Source of the DNA: Cantharellus purpuraceus
Taxonomy: Eukaryota; Basidiomycota; Agaricomycetes; Cantharellales; Hydnaceae
Assembly: GCA_025174535.1 (NCBI GenBank)
Contig: JALBUN010000010.1
Location: 1,240,001 to 1,304,000 of the forward strand
Direction: 5' to 3'
DNA: 64,000 nucleotides
The notes under the pieces were generated by a model that saw nothing but the letters and a program-made list of their open reading frames with translations, was not told the DNA's origin and did no database searches. The position numbers were made by a program, and so were the translations under genes. Of this stretch, positions 11,197 through 21,132 are shown one piece after another; position 1 is the first letter of the stretch; every line of letters starts with the position of its first letter.

Positions 11197-12081
11197 TATG
11201 GTGGTCAAACTGCACAAAAAAAAAATTGCGACAAGCGTATCACATTTCCAGCGAAAAGTCGTCAATCCCGCCAAGAGTCATCAACCCAGCGAAAATTCAG
11301 CCTACCGTCAGCGAAAACTTATGGGGATGTGACAGCAGGCTGGTCACGGACACACCCAACCAACCGACGGTTGACTCAGTGCCACGACCGCCGCACGTCC
11401 TCGCACATCCACCCTATACATAATCCTGGTCAGCTCCAACGGCAGCTTCTTCAAGTTCAACAGCAAACATTGCAACAGCAGTCCACATTCAGCCAGGGCT
11501 TCAAGGATCAGCACATGGTGGTTGAAGATGTGCTGGCAGTGGTGCCAGAGATGGGAAGCATATCCATCTTTGCATTGTAGTATCTCCAGCGCTGCAGTAT
11601 ACCCAGAGGAAAGTGATTCACAGGTAAGTAGGATGCTATGTGGCCAGGGAAAGCTATTGTTTGCAGGTGGAAGCTCTGGTAATTCTTGAGGCAGCATGCT
11701 TGAGATTGGCAGTGGGGCCACGAGAATGAACGACCTGTCGTTGTTACCTTGTTGGTACGGTCCTTGAACTTGGTGCGTGCAATCCACTTGTTGAGGGATG
11801 TGGTAATGTAGGCCTCAAGAGATGAGTCCTTGTATAACTGGAGGCGTGCAGTAAGGCACACACTCCGACCAGTCAAACTGGCGGACGTGCGAGAACGTGC
11901 GGCGGTCGTGGCAATGAGTCAACCGTCGGTTGGGTGTGTCCGTGACCAGCCTGTTGTCACATCCCCTTACGTGACGGTGGGCTGAATTTTCGCTGGGTTG
12001 ATGACTTTTCGCGGGATTGAAACCTTTCGCTGGAAATATATTACTTGTCGCAAGTTTTTTTTGTGCAGTTTGACCACCATA
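11197..12081. mobile_element. non-autonomous TIR transposon, 885 bp
   Basis: Two long inverted repeats, 11197-11410 and 11883-12081, start with TATGGTGGTCAAACTGCAC, followed by an A-run, and stay alignable for about 200 bp (shared blocks include CAGCGAAAATTCAGCC and GGTCACGGACACACCCAACC). The element is flanked by CACATC at 11191-11196 and 12082-12087, a perfect 6-bp target duplication. The 470-bp centre has only overlapping frames without a transposase domain; one minus-strand frame (11508-11876) is Pro/Leu-rich and unrecognised. Long TIRs recall Mutator-like or similar DNA elements, but those usually make 8-11-bp duplications, so the superfamily is open. It sits right at the outer end of the left arm of the large inverted duplication. 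Confidence 0.85.
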
Positions 12082-12234
12082 CACATCTCGCTTCAACTTT
12101 GAACAGCACGGATTTCTAATTGTGACATCGGCTCTACCCCGAAATAAAAAGACATATTCTGTCCGGACTTCATTCATCGACGTTGTGATACGTGGTACAT
12201 TCTGAGGGATCCAATCTCTCTAGAGACGACTCCG

Positions 12235-14079
12235 CATGCAGGGCTGAGTCGGCATCCGGGGGATCGTGCGTCTGCGGTATCTTATCCCGTGAGTGCGCTT
12301 GACCCCTGCAAGGCGCACGGCGAAGCACACGATTATTCGGCAGACGGCGTCGCGGCAGTTGCCTCTGGAATTGAGCAGGTGTATGCGGAGGATGACGATG
12401 CATTGGGCCAGACGTTGCTAGCTCCAGTTGTGGGACACGGTGAGCCATTTGATGAGGATTGCCACCTGTTCGTGCAAGGCTGCGATAGGTGTGGTGGCAC
12501 TGATGACTCCGCTAACGCGATGATGAATAGTCTGTATAGAGAGGGTACGATGATTGTCGTGTGTTCTCATGTGCTTATAGTAAACATAAAGATTGTGCAT
12601 AGTAATCCAGTGCGCGTTCCCAAGCAACCATCGCGGCCGTCGAAGAGCCGGCAGCACGCCAACCAGCCGAAAACCGAGGTTCCGCAGTTGATTGTCTATG
12701 ACTTCCCCACTGTCGAACGATTGGCGGCATGGGTGCACACGGCACTCGTCAGTGGCCAGCTCACCACCGACGCTGCGAGCTCCGTCGACAGCCATGTCAA
12801 GGCAATGCACGCTTTGGCGGACAAGTACAGGTCCGCCGAGGATTCAAATACCACGCGCGTTGGTAGCGACCGTGTCGCGGACGTGTCGCTTCCTCGGGTG
12901 ATCCTCATCACGCGCTGGGGTGTCACATGCTTCATCAGTTGACTTTGGACGCTGATGTTCATCGCGTATATGCCATGGGCCGTGCATTGGATAGCAGCAG
13001 CTTCGAGCCAGACAGCGTGCCGCGTTGGAGGATCGTGGACTCCCGACAACCATACTTGATGATTCGAGGATGATCATGCTTGCGGCGGAAGTACTGGACG
13101 ATATCGCAGAGGAGGGAAGAACTGAGGTGCTGCTTGTCCTTCGATACCGCGTTGTTTAGATGAGAGGATCCGTCACGCGCATCTTCCACATGGCATACCC
13201 GCTCAACCTCAATCTCGGGGTGCAAGCATTTGAGCCTCAAATTGCCTTTGTACGCTCGCTTGTCGATTTTGCCACCCAGTCCCTGCTGCCTATCAAGCCG
13301 CGGCTCACGTTTGCGAGCTCGGCGGGTTTGTTGCAGAATTGGCGGCGGGGTGAATGGGTACCGGAGGTGAAGGCGTAAGTTGATACGGCGATGGGGACCG
13401 GGTACGGTGAAAAGCAAGCGAGTTGGTGAGTTGGTCAATTGTGCGGGTCGCGAGCAACGGGGGGACTGGAATGTCGGCGACTGGGTGCCTATTATCGTAG
13501 CCTCGTGCACGGAGCTCTCTTGTCTTCCAGACTCTGAAAACGTACGTCCTGTCAGTTGACAGAATGGTTTCCGATGCCAGATGTGTTAAAATAACACTGT
13601 AGGTGTGCGCTTGGTTACGGACGGATACGGCCGCCAGCGGAATGATTCAGCTAGGCATGCATGACCGCTCCCGCTCCTCTCCCGGCTCTGAGCATGTCGT
13701 CTACCGACACCTCGTCCATCCCCATGCCACGTCGTGGCACCGCCTCATGCTTCACCTGAGCACTCTTTGCGCTAAATACCTCGGTCAGGGTGTGGACCTC
13801 GTACCCGCCGAGCAATGGGTCGCGAAGGTGCGCTCCGCCGCGCTGCGTCCTACCGATGCCGCCAAGGTCAAAGCTGTGAAGCTGATGGGCATGTGGGCCT
13901 TGGGGGTGCTCTCGACCCCGCCGCAGCCTAACCGCGAGGTATTCAACATACCGCGCATGGACACGCACGTCACAGAGGGGGAAAGTCGCGCTGTTAGGGA
14001 GTGCGAGCCTCTCAGCGAGGCTGACGCAGAGAAATGGTTCTATTATTGGCTGGGACATGGGTTATTCTCGTCATCATGA
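12235..14079 (+). pseudogene. decayed copy of the A-T-R reductase gene
   Basis: Counterpart of 58823-62854. Remaining pieces in order: the intron after the A5 motif (about 12260-12290, GGGGATCGTGCGTCT), a jump over roughly 800 bp to the A-T linker (from about 12297), the carrier domain (VQGCD near 12470), a replaced stretch 12531-12640, the linker QLIVYDFPTVERLA, and the reductase domain. Damage is plain. The NADPH loop segment has lost bases (12908-12920) and goes out of frame. VPEVKA is followed by TAA (13376-13378), and the catalytic YGESK motif is broken by an extra A (13413). The intron and exon after it are mostly missing. The C-terminal exon 13603-14079 is still open over 158 codons because it is long and simple. 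The adenylation core is absent. It cannot make a functional enzyme. Confidence 0.88.
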
Positions 14080-14577
14080 GGCTAGATGCTTATGGTCTCG
14101 TAAACAAACACACGTCATCGCTCATATACACATACGGACCATGCGAAGGGTGTCCTTCTGAGAGACTACGGACCTTGATGTGCAAAATGCGACCACGGAT
14201 AGCAAGTGGCGCGGTTCTAAAACTATGGCCCAGTAGAATAATAGTTGTCTCTTGCTCTCCGCTTCTGATTCTTTAGGGGCTGTCAGAACTCTTCTCATTG
14301 GCAGACCCAGCGTGAATGCTTTAGCATATTGTGGCCCGATCGCTTCATATCATTAAAACCTTCATATTATTAGCCTAATATCCTCTAAGCAAACGAACTG
14401 CAGAGACGGACAACACAACGCAAGGGAAACATTGCACGCCACTATGATGTTCGCATCGTATCAACTAAATCCCCCCGTATAAGCATATGAATATATAAGA
14501 CGGTATCGTCCCAAGGCTCTCTTGGTTCAACGAGACGCCAGATATTACTGAGGGAGGAACACGAAGCTCGATCTGAT
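14080..14577. other. intergenic between convergent 3' ends (left arm)
   Basis: No coding exon is visible. The same non-coding stretch, with scattered indels, occurs inverted at 58227-58822, which shows that the duplication covered non-coding DNA. Confidence 0.6.
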
Positions 14578-17500
14578 TTAGTCCACTTTTAAGGGTGGGT
14601 TGCGTAGTCGAACTGCCGTCAATCCAATTTCGACAAAACCGGCCACCGCTAAGCATAGACCGCAAAAGAGGATCAGATTGGAAAAAGCATCGTGGCTGAT
14701 GCCAAAACCAGACCCCTCGACAGCATTGAAGTGCAGCTTCAGCAGATTCGAGCTGACTGGCGCGGCGATGACGTTGCTTATGCCACGACCGAACGAGATG
14801 AAGCCTTGGAGCATGACCGCTGATGCAACGCTGTCTGATAAGGAAGATGCATGAGCTCATAGCATCCTTGAAAGTGACGCCGCTGTCGCAGAGTCAAAAC
14901 TCACATGAACACTCGCGAATGACGCTATATAGCAGCGCTGCCCATGACCCGGCAGAGAGCCCAAACAACAGGCCAAAAGTGACGAGGGCGCCATAGCTAG
15001 CCGCACCCGCACCGCCCCACAACCCCAGGACGACTACACTAGCGAAGAGGGCCTTTTTTAAAACAAAGCATGAATATAGATCACACCGGACTTTCCCCAA
15101 CAAGTTCGGCCACTCACAATGAAAGTTCCAAGAAGGTGTGGTGTGTACCGATCACTTAGCGCGCCGAAAGCGCAGTTCGAGATGACGCTTGCACCTTGAG
15201 AAAAGTTCAACAGTGGCGCACGACTGAGATTCTAGTAGCGCAGCTACCATTGATGACTGCGAGAACTGCTGACCCAGCTTGCGAGGATGCGCGAATGGAC
15301 CGCGCTTGGACATAACCTGGAAGAGGTAGGTGTCATGTCAGCAAATGAAACTATTCAAGTGTGGCATGAAAGATAGTACTTGGAATATAAAAAGTGACGA
15401 GAGTGAAAGTTAATTCCAAGAGGGCTGTCGCTGCTAAGAATGCCCAGAACACCTTGCTTTTCATTGCAGCGCGATCACCGAAGATTGTCTCAAATTGGAG
15501 AGGGGGGTCGCTGAGACCTTTGCCTACAGGCAGACGCGGACGAATAAATGGAATCGAAGGTCCGATTAATACTACAAATGCGAGAGCCTGTACTGAGCGT
15601 TCAGGAACATTCTAAGCAGCGTATGGCGGCGTCTGAGGAACCCACCAAGCATCGATTCGCTGTCCGGAACCCCCAGCGGTCAAGCAGAGCCTGTATGACG
15701 AAGGGGAAGATACACCCGCCAACCCCGGAACCTTTCACCAAATTAGAATAATAAGTTGGTTTAGCCAATCTGTATGTTTACGGAGGCAAGGGCTCGCCAA
15801 GTCCACTGACCTGCAAAGATGAGCCCGTTTGCAAGACCGCGTCGAATGGTGAACCACTCCGGCAGATAACTCAGAGCCGTGTAATAAACAAACATCTGTC
15901 CTGCATGTTAGATTGCCGGAGATTCTATCATGTGAAGCAGGCACCTCTCCGACGCCCAGAGCAAACCCTTGAGTCCAAATAAGCTGGGCGCTCTGTGAGA
16001 TATACAGTCAGTTAAGCCAATCGGATGTTCTTCACTCCCTTTGTTTCTTTTGCAAATCTTACAGTTTCGGAAAAACTGGCGCCAACCATCGCAGCAGCCA
16101 TCAGTAGCAGGCCTCCGTACATTGATGGAACCTTCGTCCTTGGATAGCCGTTGCATAAGCCGGCGGCTAACGGTGAAATGCAAAACATTGTTGCAAGGTT
16201 GATGGTGCCGACGAGAGGTAGCAGGGTAGAGGAGTTGGCCTCGGAGCCGAATGGAGTGCGAGAGGTATAGTAGTTCAGGAAGACGCCGTAGGACTGCACA
16301 TATCCCTACACGCACATCGGAGAAATGGATGTTATTCATTGAGGGCGCTTCAACAATCTCGGAAGGGCTTACCCAAATGACCGTCTCTAGGATCGTTGTG
16401 GCTATGACATATCCCCAAGCATGGCGACCCCGATCGACGGGAGGTCCATCTCCTTGCTCTACGCATGTCTCTCCCTCGCTTGAAGGATGTTTCTTTTCAT
16501 TACGAACTTCGAAAGAAGAGGATTGTCCATCGAGGACGGTGATTCCCAACGAAGATGGTGATAGCATACATGATGTGTTCCTCCCGGCCTTCGATGACAC
16601 GATCTGATCGTCAGATGGGCCAAGGATTCGAAACTGGCCAGGGCGAATTGGATGAAGCACACAGACATCATTGCTCTGCCATTCGGTCGGCTCGTCCCGG
16701 AGTAATGCTCTAGGGATGGATGGATGATGGGTAGTGCATGACTGCGAAAGGTGTTCGTTGGTAAATGCAGATCGTATCGGGCAGACAGCCTCTCATACAT
16801 ACCTTGATAACAATCTCGTAGGCATCCTCATGAAACGGTTCAAAGTGGAAGTCAATTGTCTTGCGTGGCACTACCCACTGCCAATCGAGTCCTTGAAGGT
16901 GGGGAGGCCATTCAGATGCGTATCCAATCTCGGCACTAGAAAAAAAAACGTCAGGATACGCAGCGATAAACCCTGCAGGACCTTATCTCACGAGCCCCAA
17001 GATGACACTAGTGCAACTCCTTGTTCAACGATCGCATCTCCAACTTTCTTTGCGAGGGAACCGCCGCCAATGAGGACTAGCTCGGCGCTTTGCAGAAGCT
17101 TCAGACCATGCAAAGTTTTTGATAACTCCTGCAGCATCATATTTAAGTTGTCGCCGGAATAGCACATTGGCGCACAGCTCACGCACAGTAATCATTGATG
17201 GAGACAAATAGAGGAGCGCCACGTCAGTCGCAAGACAAGCGTCGTAGACCGATTCGGGCGTGATTTGCGGGACCATCTCGCCAGTGAGAGCTGGATAAAA
17301 TAGCCCGGCGACCATGCCTGCAGCGATCGTAGGTACCAGACAAGCCATGACTCCTCCGGCATCGGACTCTAATTATCGACATCGTTAATGCTCTTAACAA
17401 TCAGGGCAGAAAAATGATCACTTGGCCATGCAACCGATGACATCACCATGCCTTTCAGAGGGACTGAAGCATCCCCGAGCGCGCATAGCCACTCTTGGAC

Positions 17501-18242
17501 TGCAGTCCAGGTCAGATGGACTGGTTTCGGGAAGTCCGTTGGGCCAAACGAGGGCAATATCATGAGGGTACTCCATCTTGGACGAGGTGCAATAGGCAGA
17601 AGCAGCTGGAGTTTAGGGTCGGGAACAAAGGGTTGCCCGGGAGAAGCAAGGCGGGGAAAGAGGACATCGAGAGTAGGCTGTGGAATCATCCGGATACTTT
17701 GATGCTGCAAAAGAAGTCGAAGAGCTGCAATTTTCTGGCCGAGAGCGTCATGGTGATTTCCCTGGGCGATGTGATTTTCAGCCGTTACGACGTGGGAGCA
17801 TGATGCTGCACTGATCAAATGAGATATTTCCATGGTCGAGTTCCTGTGTGAGATCGAAAGAGGCTAAACAAATACGATTAGTGACCCCCCGACATTTCGA
17901 GGATAAGGAGAAACTGACTATGAGGCCGATGCGGATGAGGGCCAACTGAGTCGTAATGTATGGAAGACCGTCATCGGGAATGAGGAGACCAACGACTGGA
18001 GGCGAAGCGGCGTCGAAGGCTCCAATGCTTGCTTTGAGGGCATGTCCAGCGCGATGGACGGCTCCAGAGAACTCTCTCCAAGTCACGGTGAGCACTTGAC
18101 CTTTGCGGGGAGTGAGTCGGGAAAAGGGGTAGCCTGGGTTGTGCTCGAGGTGGAAGTCGACAAGCTTGTCAAGCCCCAGAGCTGAGGGGCCATGAAGCTC
18201 GGGTCGGGAAAACTGGGGGATGGCCAAGATCTGAGCAGCCAT
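14578..18242 (-). CDS. adenylation-domain / MFS transporter chimera, left copy
   Basis: Read from 18242: MAAQILAIPQFSRPELHGP opens an NRPS-like adenylation domain. Exons join in phase through SPDAGGVMACLVPTIAAG, LVLIGGGSLAKKVGD, the A5-like WGSAEIGY, PPHLQGLDWQWV, and LHPIRPGQFRILGPSDDQIV. Ten or so residues later, where the A10 lysine region should follow, the frame runs on into a polar stretch (from about 16580) and then twelve-helix MFS sequence of the monocarboxylate-transporter type: RHAWGYVIATTILETVIW, QSYGVFLNYYTSRTPFG, and further exons to the stop at 14578 after NPPLKVD. The A3 loop reads LPSFGPTDFPKP instead of the usual SSGTT, and the C-terminal subdomain, carrier and reductase are absent, so adenylation activity is unlikely. 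A Met (in SCMLSPSSLG) could start a separate transporter gene. Either a fused gene or a truncated pseudo-A-domain leading into a transporter. Confidence 0.65.
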
Positions 18243-18275
18243 GGTTGTGAAGAAGAGTTTGGTCTGCAGCGTTGG

Positions 18276-18283
18276 CTTTTATG
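18276..18283 (-). promoter_or_regulatory. TATA-like box, left A-MFS gene
   Basis: CATAAAAG on the minus strand lies 34-41 bp upstream of the ATG at 18242. The same box is kept at the same distance in the right copy (54503-54510). Confidence 0.5.
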
Positions 18284-18520
18284 CCCACACTGCATGATTT
18301 CAGGGATGATATGTCATGTAATAAAGCAACCTGAAATGCAAAATCATGCATAGATTCAGTTTGCTACAGTTATTAGCAAACTATCATTGAGATTAACTCA
18401 CAACGATATTGGCACCTTCGGACTGTGAAGCATGCCTCATGAGCAGAAGGTTGAACTATGCCTTGTTACAGTTCCATCTTGTACCAATCCCTGGACTGGA
18501 CGCTACTCTTGGGAGGACTG

Positions 18521-18720
18521 ACGAAGACTTAGCTATGGAACGATTCGCCTTCAACGTGGACCCGTATGGTGTAAATAGCCGGTAGGGACCGGAGAGGGAG
18601 GCACAATACTACCTCCGACTAAACACTGAGACAAGGGTTGGACCTCTGCTGGAATAGAGAGTACTGTATATGTTAGCCAATAAGTATTAGCAAACCAATC
18701 ATTATTACAGTGTTTTCAAA
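18521..18720 (-). repeat. dispersed degenerate repeat, copy 2 (inverse)
   Basis: Immediately inside the duplication arm, the sequence GACGAAGACTTAGCTATGGA and the following CGTGGACCCGTATGG is the complement of 2280-2335 and of 52270-52325. After about 18590 the similarity fades; the rest, up to a T-run at 18738-18750, is unassigned. Confidence 0.5.
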
Positions 18721-18836
18721 AAACCTTGACGCGCGTTTTTTTTTTTTTTCTCAGAGGCGCGGGCTGCAGTTAGGCGCCCCAACAACGATGGGTTTTCGAC
18801 ATGTAAGTCGCGATATCAAGCAACGAGCTCTACTGG

Positions 18837-19133
18837 ATGATGGATATGGTTCGTTCAATCCTGGGCTTGTCTCAGAGTAGTTTAACTCGCTGGACCCACA
18901 ATCTCGATGAGTTTGGAGATGTAGTTCCACCTTGGAACCCTCTTCAAAGCCATCCTCATTCCTTGAATGCAACAGAGATCAACCGTCTGATTGAAACAGT
19001 GCAAAGCTGCCTGGAGATGTATCTCAGTGAATTACAGGAGTGGCTGGCCCTTGGGCACAATGTTCTAGTTGCCATATCTTCACTTCACTATACTATCAAC
19101 ACTGGAAAAGGAAGGTGCCTATTTTCAGTGTGA
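18837..19133 (+). pseudogene. IS630/Tc1-mariner-like transposase N-terminal remnant
   Basis: A 98-codon frame contains a helix-turn-helix-like order: LGLSQSSLTRWTHNLDEFGDV, then NPLQSHPHSLNATEI, then LEMYLSELQEWLALG. This matches the DNA-binding N-terminal half of fungal IS630/Tc1-mariner transposases, in which a homeodomain-like region is followed by a short linker. No DDE/D catalytic half follows; a stop occurs at 19131-19133. The long T-run before it (18738-18750) may mark an end of the old element. A dead fragment. Confidence 0.55.
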
Positions 19134-19401
19134 TTTGCACTAGCACTCATTTTCAGTAGATATTTACACTACAAGATCAGTACAGTAGTTCTAAAGTGAT
19201 AGAGTACTGTTAATCAGTGTCATTAGATTCTTAAATGTAGTGTTGATTAACAAGTCATCAAGCAATGCATCTGTTACATCAAGTCTGATCTCCAGACTCC
19301 ATCTCCACACCCTTCTACTCCATGCCCATCAACACCATCTCTGACAACCCTGAACTCTGTTTATTGTCTTCTTGATAAGTAGTTTCCTTGATATGGGTTA
19401 C
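19134..19401. other. left flank of the retroelement block
   Basis: No gene. The last five bases, GTTAC (19397-19401), directly abut the 5' LTR. The same pentamer follows the last LTR of the block at 49740-49744, so 19134-19401 and 49745-50037 were probably contiguous before the block formed. Confidence 0.55.
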
Positions 19402-20834
19402 TGTATGGGAACCACCTTTTCCCTATCAAATTCCATTTATGCAGCACCAATGTGCTATTCTTTGCTTTTCCATTCCTAAATATCAGCATATATTTGATGC
19501 TTGTACCTGGAATGGACTTATTCAAATATTCTCTATTTTTCCATATTTTTCTGGGAATATTCCATGCAGAACTCAGCTCAGAATCATTTATTTCTGCTGT
19601 GCTACAGTTGTGGACCCATAGGCGCCCACAAACCTTCGCGCAGCCGGCTCTCCCCTTTTGGACCAGGCATTTGGCCTGAATTCAAGCTCAGATGTCTCTG
19701 ATCAATAAATATTCTGTAACTTAACAACCACAGCCTCTCAGGGCACTATTTTCCATGGAGATCATCACATGACATGTGGCTATCCATGGCTGTCCAAACC
19801 AGTGCAGAAAACAGGGTGGACACCCTTCTTTTGCCTGATCAGTGCCTAGCTCAGGGATCAGATCAGCTGATGGGTGATCAAATCAGGTGATTGCCTTGGA
19901 ATATTCTACCCCTTTCCATAACATTCTAGCTGTTTCCCTCTATTATTAGATAGAACTTTCCAGAACCATTATTCAGCTCCTGATCAGTGTTAGTGCTGTG
20001 ATCAGATCCTGTGATTGGCTTGGAATATTCTACCCCTTTCTTCCACCTTCCACAACCTTCCAGTAGTTTCCATCTATTAATAGGTAGAATATTCCAGAAG
20101 CATTAGTCAGCCCCTGTAAATACAATATATAAGGAGGCCATTCTGCCTCTGAAAGAATAACATATATCATCATACTCTACCCATCTTCTGCACACCAGTG
20201 TGACTAGAGTGACATACAGTGTCATCCTCTATCTCAGTAACTGTTGATTACCAGTTCAAGGATCTTTTACAGTTGTGTAACTGTACTTGATTGCACTCAA
20301 AGTAGTGATATTCCTGCTTTGGGCATGAGTGTAGTATCTGCCTCACGTGACTACGAATCTACAGGGTGAGATTGTCTGTCGATAGTCCTGCCATTAGTGC
20401 TCTTGTTTAAGTAACTAGTGTGTACTGCCTTTGCAGAGCATTAGAAGCTTGAACTCGTGTGAAGCAGTTGCTAGACTACTTCACACATCGCTGTTACCCG
20501 CTTCTGAGTGCCACTGGTTGGACGGTTGGATTCATCCACCTACTTCCTTTAGCCTCTAAGTGCATTCCCCTCTTTTTGGAATATCTGGACCCCTAAGCGT
20601 CCGTGAACTCTAGACTCTGGAAGTCTTATTCATTTCTTGCTGCTAAGAAACGTATTACCTTTCTGTGTATAGTCTGCATTGACCAATACAAAGGATTGTA
20701 ACCAAAGTACAAACGTTAAATTGTTTCTGGAGTTGTGCTGCAGCAGGGTTTGATATTCTTCTCAGCTTTTCATTCACGGAATTGTGGTGATTTAGAGTTT
20801 GCCCTAACACCATAATTTTGCGGGTTCCAAAACA
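19402..20834 (+). repeat. 5' LTR, family A
   Basis: 1433 bp, TG...CA. The U3 part contains repeated TGATCA and CCTTTCC(A/T) motifs; a TATATAAG box at 20126-20133 marks the promoter. The last ~300 bp (from about 20523) are shared with LTR family B, and the terminal GGTTCCAAAACA also with family C. Confidence 0.93.
20126..20133 (+). promoter_or_regulatory. LTR TATA box
   Basis: TATATAAG followed by GGAGGCCATTCTGCCTC; the transcript start (U3/R border) is expected 25-60 bp downstream. The identical box is in the 3' LTR at 30408-30415. Confidence 0.6.
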
Positions 20835-20856
20835 TTTGGTGGACGCTCTGGGAATT
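20835..20856 (+). other. putative primer binding site
   Basis: TTTGGTGGACGCTCTGGG directly follows the LTR end. A primer site should start with TGG, pairing with the CCA end of a tRNA; TGG occurs two bases after the LTR. I cannot name the tRNA without a tRNA set from this genome. Confidence 0.5.
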
Positions 20857-21132
20857 GCTTAAGCAGTGTCTAGAGTGTAGATTCTAAGCACCATTGCAGA
20901 TATAACCCGACCTTCTATCACTAAGTCTTTACTCAATATAGTTTCTCATAATCTGGAACAAACCGATTTGGAATTTCCAGAAGACAAGTTCTATAGTCAC
21001 ACTCGTCTGCCCTCCTCCTCTAATCCTAACTCTCCTCTTTATCTAAACCCTTATCCAACACCAACTCGTATACAAACTCGTTTCGAATCGTATCGACCTC
21101 GTGACAAGTTGACCTCATTCAAGCTGAGCAAC

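Larger units (their letters stand above)
12235..18520 (+). repeat. left arm of large inverted duplication
   Basis: This segment is an inverted copy of about 54262-61640. Matching landmarks in inverse order: A-domain start 18242 with 54544, transporter stop 14578 with 58226, reductase C-terminal exon 13603-14079 with 59299-58823. The inner boundary is sharp: CTCTTGGGAGG near 18505-18515 matches the complement at about 54260-54270 and similarity stops just beyond. The outer end is ragged because the reductase copy carries internal deletions. Intergenic DNA is also shared, so this is a segmental duplication and not just similar genes. Confidence 0.88.

Noticed and set aside
13603..14079. 158-codon left frame as a separate functional gene
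   Set aside because: It corresponds exactly to the last exon of the A-T-R gene, whose upstream parts are broken here.
19452..19701. small frames repeated identically at 29683-29983 and 51171-51433
   Set aside because: They recur only because the LTR itself is repeated; they lie in U3 without coding features.
20968..21132. Gag-Pol start at 20968
   Set aside because: The codon there is TTG; the first in-frame ATG is at 21133 and the inverted copy begins its similarity near the same place.
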